Shown here: piece after piece, positions 8,890 through 16,510 of the stretch | Layout: each line of letters opens with the position of its first letter | Position numbering within the stretch: position 1 is the first letter of the stretch | Source of the DNA: UBA10649 sp963700255 | GTDB lineage: Bacteria; Actinomycetota; Actinomycetes; S36-B12 | NCBI GenBank assembly: GCA_963700255.1 | Contig: CAVOWW010000004.1 | Coordinates: 1 to 64,000 of the forward strand | DNA length: 64,000 nucleotides | Reading direction: 5' to 3' | The notes under the pieces: generated by a model | What the model saw: only the letters and a program-made list of their open reading frames with translations | Told to the model about the DNA's origin: nothing | The model's database searches: none | Made by a program: the position numbers and the translations under genes

Positions 8890-9300
8890 ATGCCACTCGG
8901 CCCCGTCGACGTCTACATCGTCGGCTTCCCCGGCAACAACTTCCGCGGCGAGATCGTCCCGGCCATCCTCGAGCAGGTCGAGAAGGGCGTCATCCGCGTC
9001 ATCGACATCCTGTTCATCGCCAAGGACCTCGAGGGCAACATCGCCGTCCTCCAGATCGAGGACCTCGGTCCCGAGGGCGCAGCGTTCGCCGAGGTCGACG
9101 TCGTCCAGTCGGGCGCGCTCAACGAGGAGGACGCCGACGAGGTCGCCGAGGACATCCCGGCCGGCAGCTCGGCCCTGCTCATCGCGTACGAGAACACCTG
9201 GATGCAGGACCTCGTGCTCGCCTTCGCCCGCGCAGATGCCGTCGTCATCGACCAGATCCGCATCCCGGCCGACGTCGTCAACGAGGTCATCGAGGCCTGA
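8890..9300 (+). CDS. DUF6325 family protein
   Basis: This soluble acidic protein of 136 residues begins MPLGPVDVYIVGFPGN and alternates beta-strand and helix-like segments. The pattern (PVD.YIVGFPGN near the start, IDILFIAKD in the middle, a loop rich in Glu/Asp, then VVIDQIRIP) matches the DUF6325 family found near membrane-stress and SHOCT genes in actinobacteria. AGGAGG precedes the ATG with ideal spacing. A small perfect palindrome (GTCCCC-GTG-GGGGAC, 8844-8858) lies in the leader and could be an operator. It is followed after 44 nt by a SHOCT gene and probably co-transcribed with it. The function is unknown. Confidence 0.7.
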   Translation: MPLGPVDVYIVGFPGNNFRGEIVPAILEQVEKGVIRVIDILFIAKDLEGNIAVLQIEDLGPEGAAFAEVDVVQSGALNEEDADEVAEDIPAGSSALLIAYENTWMQDLVLAFARADAVVIDQIRIPADVVNEVIEA

Positions 9301-9344
9301 CCGCTCCACCCCCTCAACCTCCGCTCCGACCGAAAGGAACCACC

Positions 9345-9623
9345 ATGGGACTCATGCGCATGGCTGCCCGCACCGCCGTCGTCGCCGGCACCGCCACCGC
9401 GGTCTCCGGCCGCGTCGCCCACCGCCAGAACGAGAAGTACGCGAACCAGGCTGCCGAGCAGCAGGCGGCGGCCGCACCGCAGACCGTGTACGTCGAGGCA
9501 CCCGCAGCGGCGCCCGCTGACGACACCACGGCGAAGCTCACCGAGCTCGCCAACCTGCACACGCAGGGCATCCTGTCCGACGAGGAGTTCGCGGCGGCCA
9601 AGGCCAAGGCCCTCGGCATCTAG
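9345..9623 (+). CDS. Short SHOCT-domain protein
   Basis: This 92-residue protein has a mildly hydrophobic N-terminus (MRMAARTAVVAGTATAVSG), an Ala/Gln/Pro-rich linker, and a C-terminal SHOCT motif (LTELANLHTQGILSDEEFAAAKAKALGI). SHOCT is a short oligomerisation helix pair common at protein C-termini. The start follows GAAAGGAACCACC. In many actinobacteria DUF6325 and SHOCT proteins are adjacent, which suggests one functional unit at the membrane; its job is unknown. Confidence 0.8.
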   Translation: MGLMRMAARTAVVAGTATAVSGRVAHRQNEKYANQAAEQQAAAAPQTVYVEAPAAAPADDTTAKLTELANLHTQGILSDEEFAAAKAKALGI

Positions 9624-9633
9624 GGATCACCGC

Positions 9634-10389
9634 ATGGGCGAGATCACGCCCTACGCACGGCTCGCAGGGGTCTACGACGAACTCGTCGTAGACCCCTGCT
9701 ATTCCGACTGGGCGGACTTCCTCGACGGGCTCTGGGCCGACGACCCCGCTGTGGTCTCCTCCGTGCTCGACGTCTGCTGCGGCACCGGCCTCCTGACCGC
9801 CGAGCTGGCGGAGCGCGGGTACGCCCTCGTCGGGGTCGACGCCTCCCCCGAGATGCTCGCGCGGGCGCGCACGCTGCTCGGGCCGGACGTGCTCCTGATC
9901 GAGGCGACGCTCCCCGACCTGCCCGTCGAGGGGATGTTCGACGCCGCCGTGTCGACCTTCGACGGCCTCAACTACCTGATGCTCGACGATTTGCGCTCGA
10001 GCCTGGCGGCCGTGGCCACTCACCTGCGCCCAGGCGGCTGGCTGGTGTTCGACATCCACACCGACCTCACCCTGGCCTTCTTCCTCGAGAACCCGGTGGT
10101 CGAGGGCGAGCAGGACGGCTACCGCTTCGTCATCACGAATGACGTCGACCCCGTCACCCGCACCTGCGTCACCGACCTCGACCTCCTCGCGCCCATCGCG
10201 GAGGAGTCCTTCGCCGAGCGGCACCGCCAGTACCTCCACAGCGACGAGCAGGTCCGGTCCGCTCTCTCCGCTGCCGGCTTCGTCGACATCACCGTCGTGG
10301 ACGAGTACACGTCGACGCCCGCCAGCGCATCGACGATGCGGGCCACCTGGATCGCCCGGCGCGCGCAGCCGGTCGGCGCGATGCCGTGA
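9634..10389 (+). CDS. Class I SAM-dependent methyltransferase
   Basis: This 251-residue protein has a methyltransferase fold. Motif I is VLDVCCGTGLLTAELA (around residue 45), followed by LVGVDASPEMLARAR (acidic ribose-binding loop) and AAVSTFDGLNYL (motif IV position). The N-terminus GEITPYARLAGVYDELV is typical of actinobacterial family members that methylate small molecules or unknown targets. The ATG is 10 nt after the SHOCT stop. The first 22 codons contain a perfect 15-bp inverted repeat, noted separately. The stop overlaps the next gene by 4 nt. Confidence 0.85.
   Translation: MGEITPYARLAGVYDELVVDPCYSDWADFLDGLWADDPAVVSSVLDVCCGTGLLTAELAERGYALVGVDASPEMLARARTLLGPDVLLIEATLPDLPVEGMFDAAVSTFDGLNYLMLDDLRSSLAAVATHLRPGGWLVFDIHTDLTLAFFLENPVVEGEQDGYRFVITNDVDPVTRTCVTDLDLLAPIAEESFAERHRQYLHSDEQVRSALSAAGFVDITVVDEYTSTPASASTMRATWIARRAQPVGAMP
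9664..9699. repeat. Perfect 15-bp inverted repeat inside the methyltransferase start region
   Basis: GCAGGGGTCTACGAC and its exact reverse complement are separated by 6 nt (GAACTC), starting 30 nt into the coding sequence. In RNA this forms a very stable hairpin (15 bp, mostly G-C) over codons 11-22. In DNA it is a symmetric 36-bp site. It encodes LAGVYDELVVDPC, so it could be chance, an operator, or a translation brake. Confidence 0.85.
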
Positions 10390-10961
10390 CTCGCTTCGTC
10401 GCCCTGCTGCGCGGGGTCAACGTCGGCGGCAACAACCGGCTGCCGATGGCCGAGCTGCGCGAGGCGCTCAGCAGCGACGGGCTCGATTCGGTGCGCACCT
10501 ACATCCAGAGCGGCAACATCGTCCTCGACGCCCCCACCGACGAGGTGGAGGTCGTGGCGGCGCGCGTGCGGTCGGTCATCGCGCGCGGGTTCGGGCTCGA
10601 CATCCCCGTCGTCGCCCTCACCGCCGTCGGGCTGCGCGACCTCGCGGACGCCAACCCGTATCCGGGCGAGCCCGACCCGCGCCGACTGCACGCCATCGTG
10701 CTGCCGCATCCCCTGACCGCCGATGCGCTCGCCCTCGTCGCGGCCCGTCAGCAGGCGGTGGCCGCCAAGGGCGACCGCGACACTGTCACCGTCATCGGCC
10801 GGGTCGCCTACCTGCACACTCCGGACGGCTTCGGCACCAGCGAGCTGGCCAGGACCCTCACCTCGGGCCGCGCGAATCCCCTGGCCGACGGCACGGCCCG
10901 GAACTGGGCGACCGTCTCCGCCCTCCTTGCCCTGGCCGAGGCCGACGTCACGGGACCGTAA
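10386..10961 (+). CDS. DUF1697 family protein
   Basis: This 191-residue protein opens with the family signature FVALLRGVNVGGNNRLPMAELR and continues YIQSGNIVLDAP, then VAYLHTPDGFGTS and ARNWATV near the C-terminus. DUF1697 proteins are widespread, soluble and biochemically uncharacterised. The GTG start overlaps the methyltransferase stop by 4 nt (GTGA), so the two genes are co-translated. Confidence 0.9.
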   Translation: MTRFVALLRGVNVGGNNRLPMAELREALSSDGLDSVRTYIQSGNIVLDAPTDEVEVVAARVRSVIARGFGLDIPVVALTAVGLRDLADANPYPGEPDPRRLHAIVLPHPLTADALALVAARQQAVAAKGDRDTVTVIGRVAYLHTPDGFGTSELARTLTSGRANPLADGTARNWATVSALLALAEADVTGP

Positions 10962-11007
10962 GGACTTCTCGGTGGCCCGCGGGGGCGATCCGTGTTCCCA
11001 TAGGCAC

Positions 11008-11730
11008 ATGTCAGAGCAGGACACCCAGGAGAAGCAGGCGAAGGGCACCCCCGTAGGCCGACGCGTGGTCCTCGGGATGGTCGGCCTCGGCGCCGTGGGC
11101 GTCGCCGCGGGCCGGTGGCTCTCGGAGGGCGTCAGCGACGTCGTCGCCTCCACGGCCCCGGGTCTCGCCGGCGTGATCCCTGCGGCCGGCGGATTCCGCA
11201 TCTACACGGTCACGAGCGGCTACCCCGACCACGATCCCGCGACGTACCGCATGAGCGTCACGGGACTGGTGTCGAAGGAGCTGTCGCTCAGCCTCGACGA
11301 CCTCGCCGCACTGCCGCAGACCGGCATCACCAAGGACTTCCAGTGCGTCACCGGCTGGCGCGTCAACGATGTGCCCTGGTCAGGCGTGCTCCTGCGCGAC
11401 GTGCTCGCCGCGGCCGGCGTCGAGCCCGATGCGGCCGCCCTGCGCTTCACGTCCTTCGATGGCGTCTACACCGAGTCGCTCACGATGGAGCAGGGACTGC
11501 GCGACGACATCCTCGTGGCCACCTCGATGTACGGGCAGCCACTCGAGGTCAAGCACGGTGCGCCCGTCCGGCTCTACGTCGTGCCGATGTACGGCTACAA
11601 GTCCCTCAAGTGGCTCTCCGGCATCGAGGTGGGTCGCGTGGTCCAGCCCGGCTACTGGGAGAACCTCGGCTACGACGTCGATGCCTGGGTGGGCCAGTCC
11701 AACGGGCGCAGCGATGAGCCGACCGCCTAG
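11008..11730 (+). CDS. Molybdopterin-dependent oxidoreductase, sulfite-oxidase/YedY-like fold
   Basis: This 240-residue protein has a twin-arginine type N-terminus (GRRVVLGMVGLGAVGVAAG), indicating folded export by Tat. The catalytic domain contains KDFQCVTGWRVNDVPWSG, in which the Cys is the expected molybdenum ligand. The conserved C-terminal YVVPMYGYKSLKWLSGIE fits the sulfite oxidase/MsrP family. The ATG was chosen because the frame upstream belongs to the DUF1697 gene region and lacks family similarity. The next gene, a cytochrome b, begins inside its last codons. The pair therefore likely forms a membrane electron-transfer module analogous to MsrPQ, with MoCo enzyme outside and heme b in the membrane. 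The substrate is unknown. Confidence 0.85.
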   Translation: MSEQDTQEKQAKGTPVGRRVVLGMVGLGAVGVAAGRWLSEGVSDVVASTAPGLAGVIPAAGGFRIYTVTSGYPDHDPATYRMSVTGLVSKELSLSLDDLAALPQTGITKDFQCVTGWRVNDVPWSGVLLRDVLAAAGVEPDAAALRFTSFDGVYTESLTMEQGLRDDILVATSMYGQPLEVKHGAPVRLYVVPMYGYKSLKWLSGIEVGRVVQPGYWENLGYDVDAWVGQSNGRSDEPTA

Positions 11731-12406
11731 CGACGAGGTGCCGGAAGGCTCCCTGCCCCGGTTCTCGCGCGGGCAGCGATGGGTGCACCGGTCACTGGGC
11801 ATCGTCATGGGAGTGCTGCTGATCACGGGCGCCTTCCTGTTCTTCCCCGACCTCGGTGGCCTCATCGGGAACCGGCAGATCGTCAGCCTCACCCATGAGA
11901 TCGCCGGCTGGCTGGTGCCGATCCCGCTGCTCCTCGCGCTGCTGTCGCGGGCGTTCCGGGTCGACGCCGGCCGCCTCAACCGCTTCCGGCCCACCGACTG
12001 GGAGTGGCTGCGCAGCCGAGACCGGCGATCGGGCCGGATCCCGGTCGGCAAGTTCAACGCCGGCCAGAAGCTCAACTCGTCCTTCACGCTGGGCGCCATC
12101 ATCGTGATGTTCGGCACCGGAATGGTCATGTTCTTCAGCAGCCTGTTCTCGGACACCATCCGCACGGGTGCGACCTTCGTTCACGACTGGCTGGCGCTGG
12201 CGCTGGCGGTCGTCGTCCTCGGCCACATCTACATGGCCTACAGCGACCCGGTCGCACGTCGCGGCATGCGCACCGGCGTCGTGCCCGAGGCGTGGGCGCA
12301 GCGCGAGCACTCCGAATGGGCTGCTGAGCTCGCACACCGAGTTGAACCGCTTCCCGGCGCAATTCTGCGGAATGGCACCGGAACCGGCGAGAATCCGTCG
12401 AACTGA
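11714..12406 (+). CDS. Cytochrome b subunit, formate-dehydrogenase-gamma-like
   Basis: This 230-residue membrane protein has four hydrophobic segments. It carries histidines for heme b in RGQRWVHRSLGIVMG, LTHEIAGWLVPIPLLL, TFVHDWLALALAVVVLGHIYMAY and the loop KFNAGQKLN. The last is a hallmark of formate dehydrogenase gamma subunits. It overlaps the molybdopterin oxidoreductase by 17 nt, so it is the likely electron partner and membrane anchor of that enzyme. The final ~17 residues (VEPLPGAILRNGTGTGENPSN) are encoded within the left arm and loop of a 19-bp inverted repeat. That tail is unlikely to be functionally conserved. Confidence 0.85.
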   Translation: MSRPPSDEVPEGSLPRFSRGQRWVHRSLGIVMGVLLITGAFLFFPDLGGLIGNRQIVSLTHEIAGWLVPIPLLLALLSRAFRVDAGRLNRFRPTDWEWLRSRDRRSGRIPVGKFNAGQKLNSSFTLGAIIVMFGTGMVMFFSSLFSDTIRTGATFVHDWLALALAVVVLGHIYMAYSDPVARRGMRTGVVPEAWAQREHSEWAAELAHRVEPLPGAILRNGTGTGENPSN

Positions 12407-12426
12407 ACCGGGAAGCGGTTCAACTC
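12339..12426. repeat. Long inverted repeat between convergent genes, likely bidirectional terminator
   Basis: GAGTTGAACCGCTTCCCGG (12339-12357) is repeated exactly in inverted form at 12408-12426, with 50 nt between. The left arm lies in the end of the cytochrome b gene and the right arm abuts the stop of the convergent aminotransferase gene. A 19-bp stem here would act on both transcripts. The inner sequence has further short G-C pairings. The arm also resembles a LacI-family half-palindrome (GAACCGCTTC), so an operator cannot be excluded. Confidence 0.7.
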
Positions 12427-13645
12427 AAGGAGTGCCCCTCGACGCAAGCTCGGCCACCCCGGCGAGCAGCCGGTCCACGTCATCGACGCTCGTGTACGGC
12501 GCGAGCCCTGCCCGCACGGCGCCCGCCGCACCCAGCCCGGCCCACTCGGCCGCCTCGATCGCGTAGAACGACCCCGCAGGGGCGTTGACGCCCCTCTCCG
12601 CGAGTCCCCGGTAGACGTCGCCGGCCGGGACGCCGTCGACGCTGAACAGCTCCGTCGGCGTGCGCACCGGCGCATGCCCGTGGCAGTGGACGCCCTCGAT
12701 CGCCTCGAGCCCGGTGCGCATGCGCTCGTGGAGGACGTCCTCGTACTCCTCCAGCACCGTCATGGACCGGACGATCCGCTCGCGCCGCGACATCGTGCCC
12801 TCATCGCCGGGCACGAGGTCGGCCAGCACGTCGATGGCGGCGGTGACGCCAGCCAGCAGCTCGTACGGAAGCGTGCCCAGCTCGAACCGCTCGGGCACCT
12901 GCTCGGTGCTGGGGCGCAGCTTGTCGGGGTGCATCGTCTCGAGGAGCGCCGGCGACGCGGCCAGCACGCCGATGTGCGGGCCGAGGAACTTGTAGGGGCT
13001 GCACACGTAGAAGTCGGCGCCGATCGCCTCCATGTCGACCGGCGCGTGCGCGGTGAGGTGCACGCCATCCACGTAGAAGAGCGCGTCGCTCGAGCCGAGG
13101 GCCGAGCCGATGGCAGCGATGTCCGGTCGCGTGCCGAGGATGTTCGAGGCTCCGGTGACCGCGACCACGCGGGTGTTGTCGTTGACGAGCGACAGGACGT
13201 CCTCGACGGTGAGGACTCCCGTCCCGGGCTCGAACTCCGCCCAGCGCACGGTCGCTCCGGAGCGCTCCGCGTAGGTGACCCACGGCCGCACGTTGCCGTC
13301 GTGGTCGAGCCGCGTCACGACGACCTCGTCGCCAGGGCCCCATTGCTGGGCGAGGGTCCGGGCGACCTGGAAGGTCAGCTCGGTCATGCTGCGACCGAAG
13401 ACGATGCCGCCCGGGTCGGCGTTGACGAGGTCGGCGCACGCCAGCCGCGCCCCCACGGTGATGCCGTCCGCATTGCGTTCGGCCTGGGTGGTGCTCCCCC
13501 GATTGGACAGGCCCGCCATCAGGGCGCCGGCGATGGCCGCCGCCACGATGTCGGGGGTCTGGGTACCGCCGGGGCCGTCGAAGTAGGCGGTGCCGTCGGC
13601 GAGGGCCGGGATGCGGGCGCGGATGCGATCGACGTCGTAGGTCAC
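12425..13645 (-). CDS. Cysteine-desulfurase-like PLP enzyme (class V aminotransferase fold)
   Basis: This 406-residue protein matches the cysteine desulfurase-like subfamily (TIGR01976 type). YFDGPGGTQTPDIVAAAI is at the N-terminus, followed by RLDHDGNVRPW, AVTGASNILGTRPD, FYVDGVHLTAHAPVDMEAIGAD and CSPYKFLGPHIGVL. The lysine of the last motif is the expected PLP-binding residue and the VDGVH aspartate pairs with the cofactor ring. The GTG start overlaps the preceding methyltransferase stop (GTGA), so both genes form one unit. The family lacks a defined physiological substrate; sulfur mobilisation is an inference from the fold. Confidence 0.85.
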   Translation of the reverse strand: MTYDVDRIRARIPALADGTAYFDGPGGTQTPDIVAAAIAGALMAGLSNRGSTTQAERNADGITVGARLACADLVNADPGGIVFGRSMTELTFQVARTLAQQWGPGDEVVVTRLDHDGNVRPWVTYAERSGATVRWAEFEPGTGVLTVEDVLSLVNDNTRVVAVTGASNILGTRPDIAAIGSALGSSDALFYVDGVHLTAHAPVDMEAIGADFYVCSPYKFLGPHIGVLAASPALLETMHPDKLRPSTEQVPERFELGTLPYELLAGVTAAIDVLADLVPGDEGTMSRRERIVRSMTVLEEYEDVLHERMRTGLEAIEGVHCHGHAPVRTPTELFSVDGVPAGDVYRGLAERGVNAPAGSFYAIEAAEWAGLGAAGAVRAGLAPYTSVDDVDRLLAGVAELASRGTP

Positions 13646-14467
13646 GAGGCCACATCCCACCAGATGGTCGCGACCTCGCGTGGCCGGGCATCGGACTGCG
13701 CGATCAGCGCGGCGGCGACCTCGGCGTCCCTGTCCTCGGTCAGGCACAGGCGGATGCGCGCGAAGCGCGACGCGCTCGTCGTCCGGCAGCGTGACGCGCT
13801 GGCCCCACGTCTCGTCCTGCCACAGGTCGAGGTGGGCGTCGAAGCCCAGCGCCCGTGCGATGGCTGCCACGTCCTCCGCGGTCGGACGCGTCGGCCGGTC
13901 GAGATCCCAGAACTGCTTCCACAGCGGGTTCATGTTCGACAGCGGATGGTGCTCAGGGACCTCGAGCACCACTCGGTGGCGGGCGTGGGAGTCCAGCGCG
14001 GCGAGGAACGGTCCGAGCTCGGCGACGTTGTAGGCGACGTGATGGCACACGACGACGTCGCACTCGGCCACGTCGTCCGCGACTGCGGGCCAGTCGCCCA
14101 GGTGGACCTGCGAGCGGACGCTGCGCCGGGTGGCCGCGTCGGTGAACGCATCGAGCATGCCCTGCTGATGGTCGACCGCCACGAGCATCGATGCAGGCGG
14201 CACCAGCGCCATTGACGCACGGCCCCCGCCGCTGCCGACGTCGAGCACGCTGCCACCCTCCGGAACTGCCTCCCGGGCGATGCCGTGCGAGTGGGAGTCA
14301 GGGATCTCGTCATCCACCGTGAACATCGACACGGGATGGATCCACGGCTCCTCGGGGGCCTGGGCGAGGATCTCGTCGGGGATCGCCCACGACGCCAGAT
14401 CGGCCCGCCACCGGGCCAGCAGCTCGTCGGCGTCGGGGCGGGGCACGGTGGATCGGGCGTCGGTCAC
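13642..14467 (-). CDS. SAM-dependent methyltransferase, frameshifted as read
   Basis: The N-terminal three quarters read well as a class I methyltransferase: GGSVLDVGSGGGRASMALV (motif I), MLVAVDHQQGMLDAF, CDVVVCHHVAYNVAEL. Near 13768 the frame breaks after LPDDERV. A shift by one base restores RFARIRLCLTEDRDAEVAAA and an ending TIWWDVAS, whose stop overlaps the next gene's GTG. One extra base in a GCGCG run explains it, so a sequencing error is likelier than a dead gene. The GTG start is preceded at 7 nt by TACCGT, giving a leaderless transcript divergent from the DUF3159 gene. Confidence 0.75.
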
Positions 14468-14474
14468 GGCCCTG

Positions 14475-14491
14475 ACGGTAGCGGGTAACGT
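14475..14491. promoter_or_regulatory. Divergent pair of leaderless -10 boxes
   Basis: On the minus strand TACCGT (14480 to 14475) ends 7 nt before the methyltransferase GTG. On the plus strand TAACGT (14486-14491) ends 6 nt before the GTG at 14498. Both fit TANNNT with transcription starting on the first base of the start codon. The boxes are only 5 bp apart, so the two polymerases would exclude each other. Confidence 0.55.
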
Positions 14492-14497
14492 GTGCCC

Positions 14498-15220
14498 GTG
14501 GCGCAGACGGATGAGGCTGGTAGCGAAGGGATTGTCGACGATGCGTCGGCAAACCCGCAGCATCCGTTCGTACGACTTCTGGGTGGCGTCCGCGGAGCCC
14601 TCGAGAGCATCCTGCCGCCGCTGGTCTTCATCGTCGTGTACGTCGGCCTGGGGGGCGACTCCACCGAGGACCTCACGTGGGCCATCGTCTCCGCCGTCGG
14701 GCTGGCACTGGTCTTCACCGTCTGGCGGATCGTGGAGGGCAAGCACCCCGCCCGCGCCCTCGGCTCCATGTTCATCGTGCTCATCAGCGCCTACATCGCC
14801 AGCCGCACCGGCAGCGCCGCCGACTTCTTCTGGCCCCGCGTCCTCCTCAACGCGGCATCGGCGCTCGCCTTCGTGGTCGCGAACCTGATCGGGTGGCCGC
14901 TCATCGGCGTGGTCCTCGGCCCGCTCGTGGGCACGCGGATGACGTGGCGCAGGGACCCCGACCTCATGCGCGCCTACAAGCGGGCCTCGTGGCCGTGGGC
15001 GGTGCTGAACGTCGTCCGCGCGATCCTGCTGGCCCTGTTCATCGACGGCAACAACCTGTGGGCGCTGGCCGCGTCCGGAGCGTTCTTCTACGGACTGACG
15101 ATCGTCACGATCATCATCTCGTGGCGGCTGATCAAGCGAGCTCTGCCCGAGGACCACCTCGGCATCCGCCACCCGCGCGTGCCGGCTGATCACGCAGTTG
15201 CGGAGCAGCCCGCGTCGTAG
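14498..15220 (+). CDS. DUF3159 membrane protein
   Basis: This roughly 240-residue protein has five or six transmembrane segments, starting ESILPPLVFIVVYVGLG and including FIVLISAYIASRTGSAADFFWPRVLLNA. This is the DUF3159 pattern found across actinobacteria, often near solute carriers; its function is unknown. The GTG at 14498 is preferred over the in-frame GTG two codons earlier because TAACGT sits exactly 6 nt upstream, giving a leaderless mRNA. It faces the Fpg/Nei gene end with a gap of only a few bases. Confidence 0.85.
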   Translation: MAQTDEAGSEGIVDDASANPQHPFVRLLGGVRGALESILPPLVFIVVYVGLGGDSTEDLTWAIVSAVGLALVFTVWRIVEGKHPARALGSMFIVLISAYIASRTGSAADFFWPRVLLNAASALAFVVANLIGWPLIGVVLGPLVGTRMTWRRDPDLMRAYKRASWPWAVLNVVRAILLALFIDGNNLWALAASGAFFYGLTIVTIIISWRLIKRALPEDHLGIRHPRVPADHAVAEQPAS

Positions 15221-15227
15221 CGGCGGG

Positions 15228-16041
15228 TCAGGTCGCCTGGCACGACGGACACCAGTACAGCTTGCGGCCCTGCAGGTTCGCCACGAGCACCTCCGCTCCG
15301 CACAGGAAGCACGCCCGGCCGTCGCGCCGGTACACGTAGACCTCGCCGCCGTGCCGATCCTCCCGCGGCGCCCGGCCCATCGCCTCGGGCAGGTGCTCGT
15401 CGCGGACGGTGTCGATGCGCCCGCGCTTCGTGCCGGCTGTCATCAGCGTGACGAGGTCGGCCCACATGGCGTCGAACTCCGCCTCGCTGACCTCACGCCC
15501 GGGCCGGTACGGAGAGATGCCGTGCCGGAACAGGACCTCCGCGCGGTAGATGTTGCCCACACCCGCGAACACCGTCTGGTCCATGAGCAGGCCGCCGATC
15601 GGGGCGGTGCTGCGCAGCACGCGCGTCCCGCGCAGCGGAAGGGTCGGCGTCCTTGCGGATCGGGTCGGGCCCGATCCGGCGCACAGCCGCCCGCTTCTCG
15701 TCCTCGTCGAGCACCTCGCACACGGTCGGCCCGCGGAGCTCCGCGTAGGCCTCATCGGTGCGCAGCCGCATCCGTACCAACCCGACCACGGGCTCGGGCG
15801 CCTCGCCGCGTCCGATCCGCCACTTCCCGAACAGTCCGAGGTGGATGTGCACCCACAGCCGGTTGTCGAAGCCGATGAACAGGTGCTTGCCATGCGCCTC
15901 GACCTTGCGCACGACGTGACCGTCGACCCGCGCGGCCCCGTCAGCGAAGCGGCCCTGGGGGCTGTCCACGGCCACGGCGTGCCTCGTGAACGCGCGGCCC
16001 AAGCGGCGCGCCTGGTGGTGGATGACGTTTCCCTCGGGCAC
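15228..16041 (-). CDS. Fpg/Nei DNA glycosylase-AP lyase, frameshifted as read
   Basis: This is a base-excision repair enzyme that removes oxidised bases and nicks the AP site. The second GTG is the right start: it gives Met-Pro-Glu-Gly-Asn, and the family needs Pro exposed as the N-terminal nucleophile next to Glu. The GTG six bases earlier would add Thr-Val ahead of it. The body shows HGKHLFIGFDNRLWVHIHLGLFG, then MDQTVFAGVGNIYRAEVLFRHGI. The C-terminus has the zinc finger CFLCGAEVLVANLQ...WCPSCQ. The frame breaks near 15642 inside a GGG/CCC run; one base restores continuity. From memory, M. tuberculosis Rv2464c is the syntenic counterpart. Confidence 0.85.
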
Positions 16042-16100
16042 GGTCACGCATCCTGACAGGCGGTGGCCGGGTCAGCCACTCGTGCCGTCGCCGTCTCCGA

Positions 16101-16442
16101 TCAGCCGACGACGATGGCCCCCACCATCATGGCCACGAGGCCCACGGCCATGACCGCGCCGAGCACGGTGGGAATCCACGGCAGCCCGCGGTCTCCCCGC
16201 CGGATCGCTCGCACGCCGAGCACTATGGCCGCCGTGGGCAGCGCCGCTACGAGGGCGAAGTAGATGGGCAGCCCGGCGGCATCCGGGATGTCCGGGAGGG
16301 CCCCGGTCATGGAGATGGCCTCGAAGGTCTCCATGAGCACGACGAACGCGACCGGAGCAAGGAGGGCCACCACCCACGGCGCCCGGGCGGCGTGCCGATG
16401 GCGTGCATCAGGGACTTGGTTCTGTGTGACGTAGGCGTTCAT
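16101..16442 (-). CDS. Small membrane protein of unknown function
   Basis: This 113-residue protein has three hydrophobic segments: PWVVALLAPVAFVVLMETF, IYFALVAALPTAAIVLGV and ALVAMMVGAIVVG at the end. The start is set at MNAYVT because AGGAGGCGATC directly precedes that ATG; an in-frame ATG six codons upstream has no ribosome-binding site. It sits between the glycosylase and the divergent GNAT gene. No family was recognised. Confidence 0.65.
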   Translation of the reverse strand: MNAYVTQNQVPDARHRHAARAPWVVALLAPVAFVVLMETFEAISMTGALPDIPDAAGLPIYFALVAALPTAAIVLGVRAIRRGDRGLPWIPTVLGAVMAVGLVAMMVGAIVVG

Positions 16443-16498
16443 GATCGCCTCCTGAGCCACCTGACGATGGCTCCACTTTCAGGGTACGCCCGGGTGGC

Positions 16499-16504
16499 TA
16501 CGCT
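16499..16504 (+). promoter_or_regulatory. Leaderless -10 box of the GNAT gene
   Basis: TACGCT ends 6 nt before the ATG of the acetyltransferase gene, the distance expected when transcription begins at the A of ATG. There is no Shine-Dalgarno sequence upstream of that ATG, which agrees with a leaderless message. Confidence 0.5.
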
Positions 16505-16510
16505 CGCCCG

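Noticed and set aside
12341..12356. CcpA/LacI cre-like operator in the 12.3-kb repeat
   Set aside because: Half-palindrome only, no regulator nearby and inside a coding end; the long inverted repeat with terminator position explains it better, so an operator is kept only as a minor alternative.
12425..15193. A single 922-codon minus-strand protein fusing methyltransferase and aminotransferase
   Set aside because: The fusion exists only because of the frameshift near 13768. Correcting it gives two genes with a 4-nt overlap, and the N-terminal 200 codons are antisense to the DUF3159 gene.
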